Shown in pieces: positions 58,184 to 64,000 of a stretch of 64,000 nucleotides of DNA (position 1 is its first letter; every line of letters begins with the position of its first letter). The DNA is taken from contig JAURVB010001837.1 of assembly GCA_033002965.1 (NCBI GenBank), positions 91,351 to 155,350 on the forward strand. The letters run 5' to 3'. Position numbers and translations under genes: made by a program. The DNA comes from Piper betle (Eukaryota; Streptophyta; Magnoliopsida; Piperales; Piperaceae). Under the pieces are notes generated by a model that saw only the letters and a program-made list of their open reading frames with translations, did not search any database and was not told the origin of the DNA.

Positions 58184-58328
58184 GAGTATATAGTAAGTAT
58201 ATGAGGAGGGAAGGGAATATAAAAGAGGGGATGTGTGGTGGAGATAGGCGAATCTGGAACTTGGTTTTGATTGGAAGAGGGAGGGTATGGGATTGCATGG
58301 ATTGGCACACGTGGAGAGGATGATAAGG
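58184..58328 (-). promoter_or_regulatory. LHCA1 promoter: TATA box, G-box, CCAAT, I-box
   Basis: Upstream of the LHCA1 start, on the minus strand, CTATATACTCC (about 58184-58193) lies about 75 bp from the ATG as a TATA box. A G-box CACGTG stands at 58308-58313 with a CCAAT-type GCCAAT beside it (58301-58306). The I-box GATAAGG lies at 58322-58328. G-box and I-box close together form a known light-responsive arrangement in photosynthesis gene promoters. Confidence 0.65.
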
Positions 58329-58393
58329 AGGAAAGGGTAGATGCTGCCGGTGTTTTGAGGTTTGAGAGATTTTGATGGAGCAGAAAAGAAAAA

Positions 58394-59431
58394 TCTATTG
58401 CTTCCTGATAAGAGATTTTGTTCACTACCCCCTAAGAAGGCTTTGCAGTCTAATTAAGGGTTTTGATTAAAGTTAATCCATCTCAAGTTTACTTGTAAGG
58501 GTGTAGGTTCGAATTTTTTTAGAACGAATATATCTCAAATTTATTCATGCTTTTGATTGTTTTTGGTCTATATTTATCTGCGTGCTCAGCAGTAAATTTT
58601 TGCTTTCACTTTCTGTTTTAAATATTTATATTTTTCTTTTACTTACAAATATAACCTTTAAAGTAGTTAAACCATCTAAAATTTGTAGACGATATTTTTA
58701 AGATGCAATATTTATTTAATAACACCATTAACTATACCTACTTTTATGCCTTAAGACGTCATTTTAAACAAAGCAAAAATTTTACTTTATTGGGTTTTTA
58801 TTTTGTGGAAAGCTCAACATATATAACGTGCAATATTTTTTATTTAGAGATCTTGAACTATGTCAATTCGAGTTGGTTGGTAATAATAATGCATAGATCT
58901 TGCGCTCAAACAATGGGGTATGAATATTATTTGTGACTTCTATCAGGATAACGAAATAAAAACTCAAAGACGAAAAATGGAGGATTGAGGGTGTCGACTC
59001 TTTTGTCTTTAATTCAATGAAAACACCTGAGAGAACTAAGCTCTTCTGAGACGATATAATTACAGAGTTGTTCAGTATCCCAACTGCATAATAAACTAAA
59101 ATAGCCTTCAACAATTTTGAACATAATAACAAAAACCAAAAGCTACAATAATTTCGCTGCTTCGCCTAGTTGGTAACAATGCAAACATACCAGCTAGTCT
59201 AAAACCAAATTTTGCAGGTATTACTTACAGAAAGAAGCTCAGCAGAAAATAAATACATCTGTCTCATCACAAGCAGTCGAATATGAGGTGCAAACGTTTA
59301 AGCTGATCTCATTACTCAAACATGAGAACAGTTGTATCTTGAAAGTTAATAACAAAGAAAAATAAACTGCCGATGGTCATCAATAAATTGATTGGGCAAC
59401 TATAAAAAATGACCCTGCTGCAAATGGTATC
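58394..59431. other. intergenic DNA between LHCA1 and mtACP, no gene
   Basis: AT-rich sequence, with the 3' UTR of the mtACP gene expected at its right end. No domain, repeat or RNA gene was recognised. Confidence 0.5.
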
Positions 59432-60517
59432 TTACACGCCTGGAGCAGATTTTCCGGAATCCTCTGTGATCTCCTGATTCTTTTCAGAATCAATGTACTT
59501 GACAATGTCAGCACAACAAGTAAAGTTATCAGCTTTCTCGTCGGGGATCTCAATGGAGAACTCCTGCTCGATAGCCATGACTAGTTCCACTCTGTCCAAA
59601 CTGTCAAGACTCAAATCTTTCTGAAAATCTGCTGTTTCAGTCACCTAAAGAAGGTAGAACATTAAAATTAAAACATTTAAACACAGTGCGGTATAAAAAA
59701 ATTATCCTCAAAGTAACATGAATTTGTCCATACAAAATCCTATTCTTCGTCAGAGTTATAAATGAAAATCATGCACTTTAAATAACCTTTGTATGGTACA
59801 CAAGTTTAAAGTTAAAAGTTAAACTAGGAATTATCCCATCTACAATGAATATCACAATAAGAGAACACATATTTCACAGTAAAATGGCCATTATCACCTA
59901 GTAGACTAAAGTACATAAGTTGTCTGGTCAAAATCTTAAAAAATATAACTAAATATTAGACCAACCAGATAGTTTATGAATGTAATCTAAGTAAATGAGC
60001 AAGTAAAAGGGCTGAAACAGCCCTCTTGAAATCATTTGTTTTGCAGCCTTTGAAGGTTCACCAACTCTAGCTGGTTAACACAAAAAATAGAGAAGTCCTC
60101 GAGTTTGCTGAGTACCGAAATAGAATAACCTATCATCAATCATTTTTTACTAACATTGACCATTTAACCGGAAAAGATCCACAGTAAAACAGCCTCGGAT
60201 ACAGCTGGTTCAATAGGCCCAAGAAAAACAGACATTGTTTGCATGTTGGTTTTCATATTGTGGAGACCAATCAGGAAATACAGATTTAGATAACTTCAGA
60301 AGCAAGATAAAAATGACCAACAATACAAGCGTATTGTAGTGACCTTTTCAGCATCAAGTTTATCATATTTCTTGACAAGCCCAAGGACACGTGTGGTCAA
60401 ATCATTGGGATTTGAAGAGTACATCCGGCATCTTAAGTTTCCATAGGACACCCAAGATTCAGCATATCGTTCTCTCCCTCTTATGTGTTTCAAGATGGAA
60501 CTTCGTATAAACTGCAT
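59432..60517 (-). CDS. mtACP: mitochondrial acyl carrier protein
   Basis: Coding exons 60517-60344 and 59644-59432 (minus) join at GAAAAG/GTCACT and TTTAG/GTGACT into a 128-residue protein. The N-terminus MQFIRSSILKHIRGRERYAE is basic and Arg-rich, like a mitochondrial presequence. The ACP domain has DLSLDSLDRVELVMAIEQEF with Ser73 in the DSL motif that receives the 4'-phosphopantetheine arm. It continues with IPDEKADNFTCCADIVKYI. The C-terminal tail is a little longer than the core. The protein carries acyl chains for mitochondrial fatty acid and lipoate synthesis and associates with complex I. A splice acceptor (TTTACAGCAG, 60543-60534) 16 bp upstream of the ATG implies a 5' UTR intron, with a non-coding first exon near 61600-61700. 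Confidence 0.95.
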
Positions 60518-61589
60518 GTTGCTTCCTGCTGTAAATCGAAGATGATAACTTTAAAAACAAGGGTAAAATATGCAGAACTCGTGTTTCTAGCTTTTAATAC
60601 CAAAAGAACTGAGGTCAACACTAAAAGACAAAATTCACAAATAAAATCCAATTAGTTCACCAAAAGACAATTGCAGCCAACATCTAATATACAGTTAACA
60701 TTGGCAAATGACATCACAGGGGAAAATAAAAATAAAATCTTCCACCGTTACATTTTCGTTGAACCCAAGTCTATATTTTGCAATAAATGTTTATTCATAA
60801 CAGATTGTTTTCTGTCACTTGGTGAGGATCAATAGAAACAAGTTATCCAACAATTTTCAGATAGAAATCAACCTTCAAAAATGAAAATCAACCAACTTTT
60901 TTAAGATAATGTTTTTTACCAGTAACCAATAGCCCACAAAGCTTCTCCCCAAACTGCTGGGATAGACTACGCTGTTCTTATGTGTTTTTTTCAGATATTC
61001 CTCCGATAATCCCTGTCCTAATATTATCTTCTTAAAATCAAACCTTTTTCACAATCACTTACATGTGCCTAAAAGAACAAGGAAAAATGTAATTGCAATC
61101 TCTCATCTTGTCGCTAACATCAGACAATAAAAGAGTCCATTTTAAAAGGTCTAACTGGTCGAAAAGATGCACTTCTTTTTTCTTTTAGTGGGTTAATAAA
61201 GAGTTATCAAGTTCAATATTTGAGTATTTCATTAATATAATTTAGAAAAGTTCAAAACTACCATTCAAGGAGTTGACATCGGTCAAGTTTATCAATCTTC
61301 AATCAACATGATGAAAATGCTTGAAATCATGCACAAGCTTCATTGAAGCATTTCAACATGCACATAGCCGGCACCTGCCAGCGGCACTAAAACAAAACAT
61401 ACAAAACACCCAACTTAAACGAATGCCAATAAATGAGATACCAATATTTCTCTACCCACAAACAAAATTTGAACAAACACAGAGAAATTGGAAGTACAGT
61501 GAGTGCATTGAACGTCTTTTTAAGTGATGAAAAAGAGAGGACAAGTCAAGTTGTTTCAAACCTAGTTATTGATACCGCCGGGACACTAG

Positions 61590-61742
61590 GCGAGACAAGA
61601 AGCAAAGAGAAATAAAGCTTAGAGGAGGTGGGCAATGGCGGTGCTGCGGAGAAGAAGAGCCCAGGTCAATGGCAGAGAAAGCATTTAGATGTTCCACAGT
61701 TCCATTAAGGGTAGAACCTTAGAGCTCATTTTATATATATAT
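61590..61742 (-). promoter_or_regulatory. mtACP core promoter and probable non-coding first exon
   Basis: Read on the minus strand, TATATATATAAAA at 61742-61729 is a TATA box. About 30 bases on, the presumed transcript would start near 61700 and run through CTCTGCCATTGACCTGGGCT to a GGCG/GTATCA donor near 61580. The TA tract of the TATA box is also the edge of the adjacent transposon-like element. Confidence 0.45.
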
Positions 61743-62637
61743 AAGTTTCTTACTGTTACGCCCAATACGAACCGTCGGATATAATCTAACGGCTAAGATC
61801 TATTTTCATTAAAAAAAATACTTCCTTCCTCCCTCCCACTGCCATCCAAGCCGCCACTGCCCTCGACGTCCACCGTAGCCATGCTCCCCTGCCATGGCAC
61901 CCGCGCCCACAGCCGAGCCCTCGCCTACTCCCGCGCCCTCACCCTTAGCCCCCATCTGCATTGCCGATGACCTCCACTCGCCACACGGGAGTGGGCACGG
62001 CCAGGAGGGATGGTAGCAGTGCATTGGGCATAGGCGCGGCATGGGCATGGCAAATGAGCAAGGGCAGCGGCACCGCGGGCATGGGCGTGGCAGAGGAGCA
62101 AGAGCGGCGGCACCGCGGGCATGGGCGAGGCGGCGGCGCGAGCGTGGGCGCAGGTGTGGGAGCGAGTGCAGGAGCAGGTGCGAGCACGACAAGGAATGGT
62201 GTGGGCACAGGCAGCTGCGCGGCGATGAGCAAGGGGGGGCACAGTGCAGGCACGAAGGGTGCGGGCGCGGGGCACAACGACGAGCAAGGGGCGAGGGCGC
62301 TGTGTGGGCGGGGTTGCGAAGGGGCAAGGCGTAGGGCTGACAACGAGCAAGGGGATGGGGGCGGGGGCAGGGGCATGGCGGTGTAGGCAGGGTTGCGGGG
62401 CGCGACAACGCGGCGGCATGGGCTAGGGGGCGGCAACCCGGGTGGGGGCACGGCAACGAGGGCGAGGGAGTGGGCACGACGGATGCCGGCACCGCTGCAG
62501 CCGATGGCAGCGGCGACGGCAGATTGGATGGCGATTAGGTTTTTTTATGAAAATAGATATGAGCTGTCAGATTATATCCGACGGCCCAGATCGGGGCGAC
62601 TGTAGGAAATTTTTCCTGGCTGTCTCCCTCAAGGTAA

Positions 62638-62640
<3 letters not shown>
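61743..62640. mobile_element. GC-cored TIR element upstream of mtACP
   Basis: The left arm AAGTTTCTTACTGTTACGCC with ACCGTCGGATATAATCTAAC and TCTATTTTCAT is mirrored on the right. Read inverted, the right arm gives AAATTTCCTACAGTCGCCCC, GCCGTCGGATATAATCTGAC and TCTATTTTCAT. The core (61850-62520) is very GC-rich and yields long spurious open frames on both strands (Cys/Pro/Arg or Gly/Ala). (TA)n tracts bound it at 61733-61742 and 62641-62678. Right of the arm stands GGAAATTTTTCC. Confidence 0.7.
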
Positions 62641-62678
<38 letters not shown>

Positions 62679-62686
<8 letters not shown>

Positions 62687-63336
62687 ACATTAGACAGCAT
62701 GGGGCTGACGACTGGCAGTCACCTGGATAGCATGTCGTATGACTAAAGACAACTCAGATTGATTATATAGGCGGCGGGGCCCACCACAGGCATGAGCTTT
62801 GCGAAGGGCGTGGGAATGGGGAGTGGGTGCAGTAGGGCCAACCACAACATGGCCGCAGGCGTGGGCAAGGGAGTGGGCGCAGTGGAAGGTGGCGCGGCCC
62901 ACCATGGCATGGCCACGTGCTTAGGCACCGTCGCGGCAAGCAGGAAGGGCAGTGGCCTTCGCCACTCTTTGTTGCACCCACGCCCACAACCACGCTTGCA
63001 GCACCGCCGCCCTTCATCCTCCCCATGCCCATGCCCATGCCCACGTCCCTGCCCGTTCCCGCACTCACGCCCTCCGCCACGCCCACTCCCACGGAGCCGC
63101 CGTCCTTCCTCCTCATCGTCAACCTCCAAATCCCCGGTCGCGACTGCCACAACGCCGCCCACTGAGCCACCTCGACGACGTCCTCGGTCCGCCCAAAATC
63201 ACGTCACCGGTGCCCTTCGCTGCTCCCATGCCATGGTAGGCCCCGCCGCCTCTATAAATGATCTAAGTTGTCTCTATAATTGGGCGGCATAGATTAGAGG
63301 TGACTTCAGAAACTTTTCTGGCCCGGCTTTCCAATT
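62679..63336. mobile_element. second GC-cored TIR element
   Basis: Left AGTCACCTGGATAGCATGTC and GACAACTCAGATTGATTATA with GGCGGCGGGGCCCACCA are mirrored on the right. Read inverted, the right arm gives AGTCACCTCTAATCTATGCC and GACAACTTAGATCATTTATA with GGCGGCGGGGCCTACCA. The arms (62717-62804 and 63218-63305) surround a GC-rich core. (TA)n lies on both outer sides (62641-62678 and 63336-63359). No transposase or gene fragment was recognised inside. Confidence 0.7.
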
Positions 63337-63359
63337 ATATATATATATATATATATATA

Positions 63360-64000
63360 AATAATGTTTAAAGATAGTTTTGATTAAGGTCAACTTGGAT
63401 CCAAAGTTAAATTCTAGGTCAAATGGTAGAAGCTTGGGCTTGTGTATACTTGACTTTGTTGGATTTGGTTTGACAGGCATAATAAAAATTTTAAATAAAA
63501 ATGCAAAAATTGTTTTGATGAAAATATATGACAAAATGGGAAATATTAAATTTGAAATAAAAAATCAAATGGGAGTTATACAAAAGGAAATTATTGAGTA
63601 AATACAAATTAAACTAACTTGAACTTGATCAAATACTAATAATTAAGTTTGAATCGAATTTGAAAAAATGAGCCAAATTTGAGGCTTAAAGATAAGCAAA
63701 TCTTAAATCAACTCCTCTAAGTGACTTAGAAAATTGCATTTGAAACCTTGAAATAAAAATAAGAAAAAACTCTTTTAAAAGAATTTGTATTTTGTTTCAC
63801 CCGAATTAGGAATTTTTCTAATTTTCATGGAATTTACCAGTGCAAGGATTTTCAATTATAGTAATTGTTATTTCGTCTTTAATTTACAAGCACCGATTTT
63901 TTAAAGAAAACACGTGGATGATAGCTATGTTTTTATAACAAACACATACTTAAAAAGTCATGCCACGGGTATAATTGAAGAGAGGGAATGAAAAGAGAAT
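63360..64000. other. AT-rich DNA, no gene recognised
   Basis: Nothing beyond AT-rich sequence is visible to the end of the window. Short open frames here have no family features. Confidence 0.5.

Noticed and set aside
61809..62492. A 227-codon Cys/Pro/Arg/His-rich minus-strand frame
   Set aside because: It spans the GC-rich core of an inverted-repeat element and has equally long frames on the other strand; no motif or ATG context supports a gene.
61759..62605. ACTGT(T)A on both sides of the GC-cored element as a target-site duplication
   Set aside because: Extending the inverted arms outward shows these bases belong to the arms themselves, which continue to the (TA)n tract.
62743..63292. 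Frames of 135-166 codons on both strands
   Set aside because: Same artefact in the second GC-cored element.

Overview
This window is nuclear DNA from a flowering plant. It has spliced genes with canonical GT-AG introns, AT-rich intergenic DNA, (TA)n microsatellites and nested LTR retrotransposons. The extremely GC-rich first exon of the patatin-like gene, together with F-box/DUF295 and CC-NB-ARC relics, fits a monocot best, perhaps a non-grass one. I cannot name the species.

Three genes look intact: a pPLAIII-type patatin-like phospholipase (40619-42459, +, 2 exons), the photosystem I antenna gene LHCA1 (57088-58111, -, 4 exons) and a mitochondrial acyl carrier protein (59432-60517, -, 2 coding exons plus an inferred 5' UTR intron). 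The broken genes are a FAR1/FRS-type MULE transposase-derived sequence (2101-3660, -), an F-box/DUF295 gene split by transposons (4706-5543 and 16654-16914, -) and a frameshifted NB-ARC resistance-gene fragment (53671-55058, +).

Layout. 1-4200: C-rich minisatellite, a 37-bp tandem repeat, a hAT-like MITE and the FRS relic. 4200-16900: a nested insertion stack in which the DUF295 gene is interrupted by a Ty1/copia element and by a hAT MITE, and the copia element carries two ~3-kb solo LTRs of one family. 17900-21830: a second decayed copia element interrupted by a third solo LTR of that family. 22300-26700: AT-rich, with a further copia 3' end. 26748-35243: a ~4.3-kb direct tandem duplication with a 5-bp microhomology junction. 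34961-36198: a tandem TRIM array of four LTRs and three internal regions with a perfect 5-bp target-site duplication. 36300-40600: an LTR-like element, a MITE, a promoter-like island and a hAT relic. 43950-46250: a GC-rich TIR element bounded by (TA)n with another element inserted in one TIR, then a hAT MITE. 46250-53400: mostly AT-rich with no recognised gene. 55100-56670: a GC-rich region with 37-bp repeats. 57000-61750: LHCA1 and mtACP. 61743-63336: two GC-rich TIR elements directly upstream of the mtACP core promoter.

The intact genes are unrelated housekeeping, photosynthetic and lipid functions and do not form a pathway cluster. Most of the structure in the window is transposon biology, and relative insertion order can be read from target-site duplications. 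I did not find a convincing new multi-gene system. The most unusual signals are the TRIM array tied to the tandem-duplication junction and a recurring class of (TA)n-bounded, GC-cored inverted-repeat elements sharing a terminal GGAAAAATTTCC-like box.
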